64,000 nucleotides of DNA from JADLGL01 sp963823045 (GTDB lineage: Bacteria > Pseudomonadota > Alphaproteobacteria > Rhizobiales > Kaistiaceae). Below, piece after piece: positions 9,499-18,261 of this stretch. Below the pieces are notes generated by a model. It was not told the origin of the DNA, ran no database searches, and saw only the letters and a program-made list of their open reading frames with translations. Every line of letters begins with the position of its first letter. Positions within the stretch are counted from its first letter, which is position 1. The position numbers were made by a program, and so were the translations under genes. The DNA lies in contig CAWGKA010000008.1 in assembly GCA_963823045.1 (NCBI GenBank), forward strand, positions 124,001-188,000. The letters are read 5' to 3'.

Positions 9499-10647
9499 AT
9501 GCCGACGGTGCACGAGATGAGCGGAGGCGGCGGCTGGCGGGGCGGCAGCGGCGGACCTTGGGGCCAAGGGCCACGAAACACCGGCGGCGGTGGCGGGCGT
9601 CAGACCCCGCCCGATCTCGAAGAACTTCTCCGGCGCAGTCAGGATCGCCTTCGCCGGGTTTTCCCGCGCCGAGGCGGCGGAGGCGGCGGCGTCAGCCCAA
9701 TCGCGATCATCGCAATCGTCATCGTTGTTCTCGGCTTCATCGGCTACTCAACCTTCACCTTCCGCGTCGAGCCGAACGAGGTCGGCGTCGTTCTCCGCTT
9801 CGGCGAGTACAACCGCACCGTCCTGCCGGGCCTCAATTTCCGCCTGCCCTTGGTCGAGACGGTCTACACGCCCGCAGTGACCCGCGAGACGCAGGTCCAG
9901 ATCGGCTACAGCCAGGCCGACGCAACCACCTTCAATCCCGACCCGCCAGTAACGGACGTGCCGCGAGAGGCCCTGATGCTGACCGGCGACGAAAACATCG
10001 TCGACGTCCACTTCTCGGTAGTGTGGATCATTCAGGACGCGCGCGCCTATCTATTCAACCTCGTCGATCCGGACGGCACGGTGAAAGCCGTTGCCGAGAG
10101 CGCCATGCGCGAAGCGATCGGCAAAGAGGATCTGCGGCCTCTGCAGACCGGCCTCCGCGAGCAGACGGCTCAATCGGTTCAGGACGCCATCCAGGCCACC
10201 CTTGATTCCTACGGCGCCGGCATCCAGGTCGTTCGCGTCAACCTGTCGGCCGTTGATCCGCCCCCGACGGTGGTCGACGCCTTCCGCGACGTTCAGGCCG
10301 CGCAGACCGACAATGAGCGCTACCAGAACGAAGCGACCGCCTACGCCAATCAGGTCATCCCAGAGGCGCGCGGTCAGGCTGCTCAGATCAGGGAAACCGC
10401 CGAAGCCTATCGCCAGCAGATCATCGCCCAGGCGACGGGTGACGCGGACCGCTTCCTGCAGGTCTACGCCACCTACGCCGAAGCGCCCGAGATCATCCGC
10501 GAACGCATCTATCTGGATACGATCGCCGCGATCCTTGGCGACATCAACAAGATCATCGTCGATCCGAATGCGGGCGCCGGCGTCGTGCCGTATCTGCCTC
10601 TCGATGCGCTCACGCCAGGAACGACAACGACGGGAGCCAACCAATGA
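9499..10647 (+). CDS. hflK: HflK, SPFH-domain modulator of FtsH
   Basis: Partner of HflC in the inner-membrane complex that surrounds and moderates the FtsH protease. 382 residues: a glycine-rich cytoplasmic N-terminus (about residues 10-64), one membrane helix (about 66-85, SPIAIIAIVIVVLGFIGYS), then the SPFH/band 7 domain (FRVEPNEVGVVLRFGEY onwards) and a coiled region rich in Gln/Ala (ETAEAYRQQIIAQATGDADR). The C-terminal part faces the periplasm. Start ATG 9499 has AGAAGG upstream; ATG seven codons later is an alternative. It overlaps hflC by 4 bp (ATGA), so the two are translationally coupled. Confidence 0.95.
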   Translation: MPTVHEMSGGGGWRGGSGGPWGQGPRNTGGGGGRQTPPDLEELLRRSQDRLRRVFPRRGGGGGGVSPIAIIAIVIVVLGFIGYSTFTFRVEPNEVGVVLRFGEYNRTVLPGLNFRLPLVETVYTPAVTRETQVQIGYSQADATTFNPDPPVTDVPREALMLTGDENIVDVHFSVVWIIQDARAYLFNLVDPDGTVKAVAESAMREAIGKEDLRPLQTGLREQTAQSVQDAIQATLDSYGAGIQVVRVNLSAVDPPPTVVDAFRDVQAAQTDNERYQNEATAYANQVIPEARGQAAQIRETAEAYRQQIIAQATGDADRFLQVYATYAEAPEIIRERIYLDTIAAILGDINKIIVDPNAGAGVVPYLPLDALTPGTTTTGANQ

Positions 10648-11735
10648 CCCGCCGTCGTGTCATCGCCATCAGCAGCCTGGTCGTAGCCGGACTGCTCGTC
10701 ATCATCGGGTCGCTCAGCGTCTATGTCGTCGACCCGACGAAATACGCGCTCGTGCTCCGTTTCGGCGATCCGGTCGATACGGCGTTGGAGCCGGGCCTCT
10801 ATTTCAAGATCCCGTTCATCGACAACGTCGTCTATATCGAGAAGCGCCTTATCAGCTTCGCGCCGAGCGCTGAGACGACGCGCAACGAGGCCAACGAAAT
10901 CGTTGCCGGCGACCAGCGCCGCATCAACGTTCTCGCCTTCGGTCGCTATCAGGTCGTCGATCCGCTGCGTTTCTACGAGGCGGTCGGCACCGTCGACACC
11001 GCCAACTCCCGTCTGCTGGCGATTCTCGACGCGTCGGTGCGCAGTATCCTGGGTGACGCCAGCTTCTCCGAGATCGTTCGCGATAACCGCGCCGAACTGA
11101 TGGATGCCATCACCACCCGCGTCGCCAGCGAAGCCCAGAATCTCGGCGTCCAGGTCGTCGATGTCCGCATCCAGCGGGTCGACCTTCCGGACGTGAACGC
11201 AAACTCGATCTTCGCCCGCATGCAGACCGAGCGTCAGCAGGAAGCGGCCCAGATCCGCGCCGACGGCCAGCAGGCTGCAAGGGAAATCCGTGCGGCAGCA
11301 GACCGCGACGTGACCGTCACCATCGCCAACGCGACGCGCGACGCACAGACCTTGCGAGGCGCCGGCGACGCCGAGGCGAACCGGATTTATGCGAACGCCT
11401 ATGGCGTGGATACGGATTTCTTCCAGTTCTACCGGTCCATGCAGGCCTATCAAACCGGTCTGACCGGCGACACGACGACAATGTTGATTTCGCCGACCAG
11501 CGACTTCTTCCGCTACTTCAATCAGATCGGCACGATCGAAGCGCCACCGCCGCCCCTCGATCCAAACCTGCTGCCTGAAGTGCCGGAGGTCGAGCCGGGA
11601 GTACTCCTTCCCGCAGAGGGGGCTGCCGCGCCGGTATCGACGCCAGCCGTAGAGACGCCGGCATCGGCAGCAGCACCCGTCTCAGCTGTGGCGCCGGCAT
11701 CGGCGGCGGCGCCAGCATCGGCCGCCGGACCGTAG
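10644..11735 (+). CDS. hflC: HflC, SPFH-domain modulator of FtsH
   Basis: Second subunit of the HflKC complex. 363 residues: a membrane helix at residues 8-28, then the SPFH domain beginning VVDPTKYALVLRFGDPVD, and a coiled segment (RMQTERQQEAAQIRADGQQA). After about residue 290 comes a low-complexity tail rich in Ala, Pro, Ser and Val, longer than in E. coli HflC (334 residues), built on an imperfect repeat of GCATCGGC-type codons. In other rhizobia a DegP-type protease often follows hflC, but here the next gene is on the opposite strand with only 1 bp between stop codons. Confidence 0.95.
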   Translation: MTRRRVIAISSLVVAGLLVIIGSLSVYVVDPTKYALVLRFGDPVDTALEPGLYFKIPFIDNVVYIEKRLISFAPSAETTRNEANEIVAGDQRRINVLAFGRYQVVDPLRFYEAVGTVDTANSRLLAILDASVRSILGDASFSEIVRDNRAELMDAITTRVASEAQNLGVQVVDVRIQRVDLPDVNANSIFARMQTERQQEAAQIRADGQQAAREIRAAADRDVTVTIANATRDAQTLRGAGDAEANRIYANAYGVDTDFFQFYRSMQAYQTGLTGDTTTMLISPTSDFFRYFNQIGTIEAPPPPLDPNLLPEVPEVEPGVLLPAEGAAAPVSTPAVETPASAAAPVSAVAPASAAAPASAAGP

Positions 11736-11736
11736 G

Positions 11737-12309
11737 CTAGGTTCCGACCGTCGCCGGCAGCGAGGCTAGCCACGCCTTGCGGTCGGTGGCGTAGAGAACC
11801 TGCCGCTGCAACGGGTCGCCCTCCGCGATCTTCGGGTGATCGAAGTCCCCCTCGGTTTCGCGCTTGAGGCCGATCTTCTCCATCACGCGGCGTGACGGGG
11901 CGTTGGCCCGCGAGGTGAACGCCACGATTCGTCCGATGCCGAGGTCCTCGAAACCGACGCGAAGCAGCGCCCGCGCGCCCTCGGTGGCGAGACCCCTTCC
12001 CCACATATCGCTGGCGATCCGCCAGCCAATCTCGACGTCCGGCGTGGTCGGCAGGAACTCCGGCGATGGCCGCATGCCGATCAGCCCTATGAAGCGCCCT
12101 GTCACCTGTTCCTCGGTGGCGAAAAAAGTCATGCCGAAGGTCTTCTCGGCCTCGATCAGTCGATCGACCAGCGTATCCAACTCCTCCCGGCTCAACGTCG
12201 CCGGAAAGTAGCGCATCACCTCGGGGTCAGCGTTCATCGCGGCGAAGGGCGCCCGATCCTCGTCGCGCCAGCTCCTGAGGATCAGCCGCTCCGTCACCAG
12301 CGGCGTCAC
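11737..12309 (-). CDS. GNAT-family N-acetyltransferase (RimJ/RimL type)
   Basis: 190 residues of the Acetyltransf_3 kind: an opening TERLILRSWRDEDRAPFAAM, a central VEIGWRIASDMWGRGLATEG with the acetyl-CoA pyrophosphate loop (WGRGLATEGA), then FTSRANAPSRRVMEKIGL, typical of enzymes that acetylate ribosomal protein N-termini or small amines. The acceptor cannot be told. The start codon overlaps the serB stop by 4 bp, so the two form an operon with serB first. Confidence 0.88.
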   Translation of the reverse strand: MTPLVTERLILRSWRDEDRAPFAAMNADPEVMRYFPATLSREELDTLVDRLIEAEKTFGMTFFATEEQVTGRFIGLIGMRPSPEFLPTTPDVEIGWRIASDMWGRGLATEGARALLRVGFEDLGIGRIVAFTSRANAPSRRVMEKIGLKRETEGDFDHPKIAEGDPLQRQVLYATDRKAWLASLPATVGT

Positions 12310-13202
12310 GCCGCGAACTCCTCGCGTCGATAGCCCTGCAAATACAGAAGCGAAGTCAGATCGCCATGATCGATTCGGGCATCCGCCGCGGCCGCAACCG
12401 CCGGCTTGGCGCGATAGGCGACGCCGAGCCCAGCTTCCTCGATCATGCCGAGATCATTGGCGCCGTCGCCAACGGCGAGGGTTTCCGCCATCGCTAGACC
12501 GAGCTGGTCGCGTAGCCGAAGCAGCGCATCGAGCTTTGCCTCGCGTCCGCGGATCGGCTCCTCCGCCCGCCCTGCGAGCAGACCATCCTCGACAACGAGG
12601 ACGTTTGAGAAATGCTCGTTGAAGCCGATGCGTTCGGTCATCGGTCCGGTGAACAGCGTGAAGCCGCCTGAGACCAGCGCGGTGTGGGCGCCATGGGCTC
12701 GCATCGTCCGCACCAGCGTCTCCGCGCCGGGGTTCACCGTGATCCGTGTCGCCAGAATTTCCTCGATCACCGAGACCGGCACGCCCTTCAACAGGGCGAC
12801 GCGTTCCCGAAGCGAGGCCTCGAAAGGCAGTTCGCCGCGCATCGCGCGCTCCGTGATCGCCGCGACCTGCGGCTTGATCCCGGCATAGTCGGCCAGTTCG
12901 TCGATGCATTCCTGACCGATGATGGTCGAATCCATGTCGGCCACGAGGAGCTTCTTCCGGCGGGCACCATCAGGCAGAACCGCCACGTCAATCGGCGCTC
13001 CTTCTACGTGGCCGCGGATTCGGGCTTCGATCGCGCGTGCCTCGACGGCGTCAGCAGCGTCGACCTCGGCTTCGGCGGCAACGCCGTCGGCCAGCCAGCG
13101 CGGCATGTCGCGAAGCACCAGCATCGCCCGCACCTCGGCAAGGAGATCAGCGTCGAGCGACGGTTCGGCGGGGTTGGAAATCAGGCTGAGAATGAAGCGC
13201 AT
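12306..13202 (-). CDS. serB: Phosphoserine phosphatase
   Basis: Last step of serine synthesis, hydrolysing phosphoserine. 298 residues: an N-terminal ACT-like extension of about 80 residues, then the HAD domain with the nucleophile motif VADMDSTIIGQECIDELAD (DMDST), the SGGF loop (ALVSGGFTLFTG) and the magnesium motif AVGDGANDLGMIEEAGLGVA. All HAD catalytic residues are present. It is followed by the acetyltransferase gene (4-bp overlap) and is divergent from miaA across about 100 bp. Confidence 0.95.
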   Translation of the reverse strand: MRFILSLISNPAEPSLDADLLAEVRAMLVLRDMPRWLADGVAAEAEVDAADAVEARAIEARIRGHVEGAPIDVAVLPDGARRKKLLVADMDSTIIGQECIDELADYAGIKPQVAAITERAMRGELPFEASLRERVALLKGVPVSVIEEILATRITVNPGAETLVRTMRAHGAHTALVSGGFTLFTGPMTERIGFNEHFSNVLVVEDGLLAGRAEEPIRGREAKLDALLRLRDQLGLAMAETLAVGDGANDLGMIEEAGLGVAYRAKPAVAAAADARIDHGDLTSLLYLQGYRREEFAA

Positions 13203-13300
13203 GACTCGAATGCAGTTGAGCGCGGCCCGGCTCGTCGCCTATAGCCGTGTCGCCATCCGCCGTCCAATCGAAGTCGCCCGAATTTGAAAACCGGTTGCCT

Positions 13301-14210
13301 ATGGCAAAGCCGATCCTGATCGCCGGCCCAACGGCCGCCGGCAAGTCGCGCCTCGCCTTCGAGCTCGCCAAGCGCGTCGACGGCATGATCATCAATGCCG
13401 AACTCGATGCAGGTCTATACCGAGCTCCGTGTCCTGACGGCACGGCCGAGCGACGCCGAACTCGAAGCGGTGCCGCATCGCCTGTTCGGCCATGTTCCCG
13501 CTTCGCAGGCCTATTCCGTCGGCCGCTGGATCAGCGATTTGGCCTCCGTGCTCCTCGACGCGCGCGGCGAGAAGCGGCGCCCGATCATCGTCGGCGGCAC
13601 AGGCCTTTATTTCCGGGCCCTCACCCGCGGCCTCGCCGAAGTGCCCAACGTGCCGGCATCCGTGCGTTCCGATTGGCGCGAGCGTGCCGCGACGCTCTCC
13701 ACGCCCGAACTCCACGATATCCTCGCCAAGCGCTCCTCTGCCGAGGCGGCGCGCGTCGGCCCGAATGACCGCAGCCGCATCCTCCGCGCCCTCGAGGTCA
13801 TCGACGCAACCGGCCGCACCCTGCCGGAATGGCAGGACGAAGCGGCCGGCGCGGCGCTGATCCAGCCGCAGGACGCCGAACGCATCATCGTCGCCCCGCC
13901 ACGAGCCGATCTCTACGACCGCATCAACCGCCGCTTCCTGGCGATGATGAAGGCCGGAGCCCTTCATGAGGCCCGCAAGGTCGCGGCCCTCAATCTCAAC
14001 CCCGACTTGCCGGCGATGAAGTCGATCGGGCTATCGGCCCTGCTTTCGCATCTGCGCGGAGAGATCGAACTCGACGAGGCGATCGCCCGCGCTCAGACCG
14101 AAACGCGAAATTTCGCCAAGCGGCAGCTGACATGGTTCCGCAATCAGATGCCGGATTGGCCGACGGCGGATTACCCCGCCGCCGAAGAGCTACTCGGCAG
14201 GCTCGCCTAG
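13301..14210 (+). CDS. miaA: tRNA dimethylallyltransferase, frameshifted
   Basis: Transfers a dimethylallyl group to adenosine 37 of tRNAs reading UNN codons. The P-loop GPTAAGKSRLAFELAK is at residues 9-24. The frame breaks at the next conserved motif: removing one A at 13401/13402 restores DSMQVYTELRVLTARPS, which contains the catalytic Asp and the DSxQVY signature. Later landmarks are GGTGLYFRALTRGLAEVP and KRQLTWFRNQ. About 302 residues after repair, as usual. ATG 13301 is preferred over GTG 13247 because homology starts there. Its stop overlaps the stop of the converging SnoaL-like gene. Confidence 0.93.
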
Positions 14211-14608
14211 AACATCGTGTTGGCGTTGGCGGCCAATTCCGGCACCGGCTGGATGACGTCCCAATGTTCCACGAACTTGCCGTCGGCGACGCGGAAGAGA
14301 TCGACCACCGCCATGCCGCGATCGTCTGGGGCCGTCGTGACGTGCGAATGCACGGCCACGAGATCGCCGTCGACGAGCACGCGCTTGAAGTCATAGCGCC
14401 AGCCGGGGAGTTGCTGGAGCAGGCCGGCGAGACCGGTCTTTGCGGCGTCGATCCCGTCCGGAACCTGCGGATTATGCTGCGTATAGGGCGGTGCGGCGTA
14501 GCGATCGAGCGCCTCGGTGACTTTCTGCTGATTGAAAGCGAGGTCGAGGAAGTCGACCGCAGCATTGGCGATCGGATTGTTCGAAAGGGCGTGGGCGTTT
14601 GTCGACAT
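14207..14608 (-). CDS. SnoaL-like (NTF2-fold) protein
   Basis: 133 residues from ATG 14608. The sequence FLDLAFNQQKVTEALDRYAAPPYTQHNPQVPDG and HSHVTTAPDDRGMAVVDLFRVADGKFVEHWDVIQPVPE is typical of predicted SnoaL-like aldol condensation-type proteins of the NTF2 fold. The conserved His/Asp/Trp around TQHNP and EHWDV line the pocket of the family, but the substrate is unknown. It is divergent from the HxlR regulator gene with a 95-bp shared intergenic region, which suggests that the regulator controls it. Confidence 0.85.
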   Translation of the reverse strand: MSTNAHALSNNPIANAAVDFLDLAFNQQKVTEALDRYAAPPYTQHNPQVPDGIDAAKTGLAGLLQQLPGWRYDFKRVLVDGDLVAVHSHVTTAPDDRGMAVVDLFRVADGKFVEHWDVIQPVPELAANANTMF

Positions 14609-14703
14609 GGCAATGGCCTTCCTTGTTGTGGCGTTTACACACCCCATCTGAGCGCCTACAGTCCTTTTCGCAAGAAGGCACCTTTCTGAGCGCTAGGTAC
14701 CCA

Positions 14704-15057
14704 ATGGAAACCACCTCGCAGTGGAACCCCTATTCCGCAGACTGCCCCACCCGCGTCGTGCTCGATCGCATCGCCGACAAATGGACCGTGCTCATCATGG
14801 GCCTGCTTCGCGAAGGCCCGACGCGCTTCAATCAGCTGCGCCGGCAGGTCGACGGCCTGTCGCAGAAGGTGCTGACCAAGGTGCTGCGCGGTCTTGAGGC
14901 AGATGGCCTGGTGAGCCGCACCGTTTTCCCGACTGTTCCCGTCACGGTCGAATATGCGCTGACGCCGCTCGGCAAGAGCCTCAGCAGGACGCTCGATCCC
15001 GTGCGCCATTGGGCCGAGAACAACATCGAGGCGATCCTCGAAGCGCGTCAGCGCTAG
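14704..15057 (+). CDS. HxlR-family transcriptional regulator
   Basis: 117 residues from ATG 14704. Winged-helix HxlR protein with DCPTRVVLDRIADKWTVLIM (conserved Cys-Pro, then the DKWT motif), LLREGPTRFNQLRRQVDGLSQKVLTKVLRGLEADGLVSR (recognition region) and a YALTPLGKSL wing. The single N-terminal Cys is often a redox or electrophile sensor in this family. It is divergently placed from the SnoaL-like gene, its likely target. Confidence 0.9.
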   Translation: METTSQWNPYSADCPTRVVLDRIADKWTVLIMGLLREGPTRFNQLRRQVDGLSQKVLTKVLRGLEADGLVSRTVFPTVPVTVEYALTPLGKSLSRTLDPVRHWAENNIEAILEARQR

Positions 15058-15121
15058 CCGGCAATTGGCGTTCGCGACCGGCGCGACTATTGTCCGCGCA
15101 GCAAAGCCTGGGGAGGCAGGT

Positions 15122-16276
15122 GTGGGTCTTCTCGATCTCATGCGTCCGAAATGGCGTCACAGCGACGCCGACACACGGCTGCGCGCCGTCGCCGAGCTCA
15201 CCGACCCGGCGACGCTCGCCCGCGTCGCCCGCGAGGACGAGGACGACCGCGTCCGCGAAGCGGCCATCGCCCGTATCGATGATACCGAGACGCTGACGCG
15301 CATCGCACTCACCGGAGCGATCTCGCCCGTTCATCTCGCCGCCCTCGCCAAACTGACCGACCAGGGCATCCTCGCCCGGATCGCCACCGCGGCGATGGAT
15401 ATCCGCGTGCGCGAAGCGGCCGTGCGGCAGATGACCGATCAATCCTTCCTCACCGCCGTCATCGCTTCCAGCAATCCGCGCCCGATTCGCCTCGCCGCGA
15501 TCGAGGCGCTCACCGATCAGGCACAGCTCGCCAAGCTCGCCGAAAGCGATCCCGACGCTTCCGTCAGGGCATCAGCCGCCGCTCGCCTGACCAACGGCCA
15601 GAAGCTCGCGGCCATCGCCGCGAACGATGCCGACGCTTCGGTTCGCCTCGCTGCCGCCGGGGCAGCGCCGGACGATTCGCTGCTGGTGAAGCTGGCGACC
15701 GAAGACCATGACCAGGCGACGCGCGAGGCCGCCGTCGCCGAGCTCGACCGGCCGGACACGCTCTATCGCATCGTCGTGCACAAGATGGATGTCAGCACCG
15801 ACCTTCTCGGCGACCAGTTCGTCATGCGCGCCGGCCAGGATGCGGCCCTGGCAAAGATCGCCGACCCCACCCTCCTCGCCAAGATCGCGACACGCGTCGA
15901 GGACCAGCGCCTCGCCCGTACGGCGATCGACCGGCTCACGGATCAGGCGCTCATCCGCGGCGTCCTTAAGAGCGACCATTGGTTCGCCCGTCAGGCGGCG
16001 GCCGAAAAACTCGACGATCCGAAGGCGATCCTCGACCTCATCTCCAGCGAGCAGGACCTCGATGTCCTCGATGCCGCCGTCTCGCGCCTCGGCGAACTCG
16101 GCACCGCCGGCCTCGACCCCGCCGCCATCGACAAGGCCCGCGAAGCGCTCAAATCGGCCGCTTCCGCCGAGACGGAAGAGGCCGGCAGCCCGCGCATCAT
16201 CACCGGCAGCATGCCCAGCGCCGAGAAGGTCTCGGCGCATTTCGAGCGCGTGATCGCCGGCCGCAAGGCGGGCTAA
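15122..16276 (+). CDS. Helical-repeat protein with about eleven 23-residue repeats
   Basis: 384 residues made almost wholly of tandem repeats of about 23 residues with consensus LTDxxxLAxIAxxDxDxxVRxAA, for example LTDPATLARVAREDEDDRVR, LTDQGILARIATAAMDIRVR and LTDQAQLAKLAESDPDASVR. Period and pattern resemble HEAT-like or leucine-rich-variant (LRV) repeats, shorter than canonical HEAT. Such solenoids bind other proteins, so a scaffold role is inferred. No signal peptide or enzyme motif is seen. GTG 15122 is chosen because GGGAGG lies 8-10 nt before it, although the frame is open from 15065. It ends about 10 bp before the ilvI promoter. Confidence 0.8.
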   Translation: MGLLDLMRPKWRHSDADTRLRAVAELTDPATLARVAREDEDDRVREAAIARIDDTETLTRIALTGAISPVHLAALAKLTDQGILARIATAAMDIRVREAAVRQMTDQSFLTAVIASSNPRPIRLAAIEALTDQAQLAKLAESDPDASVRASAAARLTNGQKLAAIAANDADASVRLAAAGAAPDDSLLVKLATEDHDQATREAAVAELDRPDTLYRIVVHKMDVSTDLLGDQFVMRAGQDAALAKIADPTLLAKIATRVEDQRLARTAIDRLTDQALIRGVLKSDHWFARQAAAEKLDDPKAILDLISSEQDLDVLDAAVSRLGELGTAGLDPAAIDKAREALKSAASAETEEAGSPRIITGSMPSAEKVSAHFERVIAGRKAG

Positions 16277-16287
16277 CGCCAATTCCC

Positions 16288-16316
16288 TTGACCCCTCCCC
16301 GCGCCGCGCTTATTTG
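16288..16316 (+). promoter_or_regulatory. Promoter of the ilvI leader
   Basis: TTGACC at 16288-16293 and TATTTG at 16311-16316, separated by 17 bp, form a good sigma-70-type promoter. Transcription would start near 16323, about 27 nt before the leader peptide. Confidence 0.6.
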
Positions 16317-16349
16317 TTGCTGCCAACAGGCGAGCCCACGGAGAGACCC

Positions 16350-16400
16350 GTGAACACCAACATTCTCGTAGTACCGGAGCGCACCATCACGATGGCATGA
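16350..16400 (+). CDS. Branched-chain amino acid leader peptide of ilvI
   Basis: A 16-codon frame starting GTG 16350 and ending TGA 16398-16400 encodes MNTNILVVPERTITMA, with consecutive Ile-Leu-Val-Val codons (16362-16373) and a further Ile. GGAGAGA lies just upstream. Ribosome stalling here when isoleucine, leucine or valine is scarce would decide between the hairpin at 16380-16424 and the terminator at 16432-16455, giving classic attenuation of the acetolactate synthase operon. Confidence 0.9.
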   Translation: MNTNILVVPERTITMA

Positions 16401-16424
16401 CCTGCCGTCGCCATTGATGGTGCG
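16380..16424 (+). promoter_or_regulatory. ilvI attenuator pause/switch hairpin
   Basis: CGCACCATCA (16380-16389) pairs perfectly with TGATGGTGCG (16415-16424), with further GATGGC/GCCAT pairing inside. The 5' arm overlaps the last codons of the leader peptide, so ribosome position controls its formation. Confidence 0.75.
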
Positions 16425-16431
16425 TGTTGTT

Positions 16432-16455
16432 AAAGGGCCTTAAGGCCCTTTTTTG
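16432..16455 (+). terminator. Attenuator terminator before ilvI
   Basis: AAAGGGCC, loop TTAA, GGCCCTTT followed by further Ts and TTGTTA: a GC-rich hairpin with a U-run 35 bp before the ilvI start codon. Confidence 0.9.
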
Positions 16456-16488
16456 TTACTTGGACTGGGGAAACGGCTGGAGAGAGCC

Positions 16489-18258
16489 ATGCAGGAACGA
16501 ACAATGACAGGCGCCGAGATGGTGCTGCAGGCGCTGAAGGACCACGGCGTCACCGATCTTTTCGGCTATCCGGGCGGCGCTGTCCTGCCGATCTATGACG
16601 TCCTCTTCGAGCAGGAGGACATCCGCCATATTCTCGTCCGCCATGAGCAGGGCGCCGGCCACGCAGCCGAAGGCTATGCCCGCTCGACCGGCAAGCCGGG
16701 CGTCGCGCTGGTGACCTCCGGCCCCGGCGCCACCAACATGGTGACGCCGCTCACGGACGCGCTCCTGGATTCGATCCCGGTCGTCTGCATCACCGGCCAA
16801 GTCGCCACGCACCTCATCGGCTCCGACGCGTTCCAGGAATGCGACACGGTCGGCATCACGCGGCCCTGCACCAAACACAATTGGCTGGTGAAGGACGTCA
16901 ACGACCTCGCCCGCATCCTGCACGAGGCCTTCTATGTCGCCACGCACGGACGCCCCGGCCCGGTCGTCGTCGACATCCCGAAGGACGTCCAGTTCGCGAC
17001 CGGCGTCTATACCGGCCCCGAGCATGTCGAGCACAAGACCTACCACCCGCGCGTCAAGGGCGACGCTGCGCGTATCCGCGATGCGGTGGCGCTGATCGCC
17101 GGAGCCAAGCGGCCGATCTTCTATACCGGCGGCGGCGTCATCAATTCGGGCCCGGAGGCCTCCCGCCTGCTGCGTGAATTCGTCCGCACGACCGGCTTCC
17201 CGATCACCACGACGCTGATGGGCCTCGGCTCATACCCGGCATCCGACCCGCAATGGGTCGGCATGCTCGGCATGCACGGCACCTACGAAGCCAACAACGC
17301 CATGCATGATTGCGACGTCATGATCACGGTCGGCGCGCGTTTCGACGACCGCATCACCGGACGCCTCGATGCCTTCTCGCCGGATTCGCGCAAGATCCAG
17401 ATCGATATCGACCCATCCTCGATCAACAAGAACGTTCGGGTCGACATCCCGATCGTCGGTGACGTCGCCAACGTCCTCGCCGACATGCTGCATGTCTGGA
17501 AGGAGGAAAAGCCGAAGGTCGACAAGGAAGCGCTCAAGGATTGGTGGGCGCGCATCGACCGCTGGCGTTCACGCAACAGCCTCGCCTATTCGACCAACCC
17601 CGACGTCATCATGCCGCAATACGCCATCGAGCGGCTGTTCGCGGCGACGCGCGGGCGTGACACCTACGTCACCACCGAAGTCGGCCAGCACCAGATGTGG
17701 GCGGCGCAGTATTTCCATTTCGAGGATCCGAACCATTGGGTCACCTCCGGCGGTCTCGGCACGATGGGCTTCGGCCTCCCCGCCGCCATCGGCGCCCAGG
17801 CCGCCCATCCCGACGCGCTTGTCATCGACATCGCCGGCGACGCCTCGGTGCTGATGACGATGCAGGAGATGTCGACCGCCGTGCAGCACGAGCTGCCGGT
17901 CAAGATCTTCATCCTCAACAATCAGTACATGGGGATGGTCCGGCAGTGGCAGCAGCTGCTGCACGGCAACCGCATCTCGCACAGCTACATGGAATCGCTG
18001 CCTGACTTCGAGAAGTTGGGCGAGGCCTATGGCGCCGTCGGCATGCGCGTCGACAAGCCCGGCGATCTCGACGGCGCGATCGCCGAGATGATTGCCGTCG
18101 ACAAGCCGGTGCTGTTCGATTGCCGCGTCGCCGCCCTCGCCAATTGCCTGCCAATGATTCCGTCGGGCAAGGCACACAACGAGATGTTGCTGCCGGACGA
18201 AGCCACCGACGAGATGATGGCGACGGCGATTGACGAGCCCGGCAGGCAGCTGGTCTAG
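16489..18258 (+). CDS. ilvI: Acetolactate synthase large (catalytic) subunit
   Basis: Thiamine-diphosphate enzyme for the first common step of valine, leucine and isoleucine synthesis, forming acetolactate or acetohydroxybutyrate. 589 residues from ATG 16489, the first ATG after the attenuator, with GGAGAGAG before it. Visible motifs are the catalytic Glu in VRHEQGAGHAAEGYARSTGK, the FAD-binding middle domain, and the ThDP site GDASVLMTMQEM ... NNQYMGMVRQW. It lacks the extra C-terminal parts of anabolic-catabolic fusions. yqhA starts 3 bp after its stop and overlaps ilvH, so all three are one operon controlled by the leader. Confidence 0.96.
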   Translation: MQERTMTGAEMVLQALKDHGVTDLFGYPGGAVLPIYDVLFEQEDIRHILVRHEQGAGHAAEGYARSTGKPGVALVTSGPGATNMVTPLTDALLDSIPVVCITGQVATHLIGSDAFQECDTVGITRPCTKHNWLVKDVNDLARILHEAFYVATHGRPGPVVVDIPKDVQFATGVYTGPEHVEHKTYHPRVKGDAARIRDAVALIAGAKRPIFYTGGGVINSGPEASRLLREFVRTTGFPITTTLMGLGSYPASDPQWVGMLGMHGTYEANNAMHDCDVMITVGARFDDRITGRLDAFSPDSRKIQIDIDPSSINKNVRVDIPIVGDVANVLADMLHVWKEEKPKVDKEALKDWWARIDRWRSRNSLAYSTNPDVIMPQYAIERLFAATRGRDTYVTTEVGQHQMWAAQYFHFEDPNHWVTSGGLGTMGFGLPAAIGAQAAHPDALVIDIAGDASVLMTMQEMSTAVQHELPVKIFILNNQYMGMVRQWQQLLHGNRISHSYMESLPDFEKLGEAYGAVGMRVDKPGDLDGAIAEMIAVDKPVLFDCRVAALANCLPMIPSGKAHNEMLLPDEATDEMMATAIDEPGRQLV

Positions 18259-18261
18259 CCG

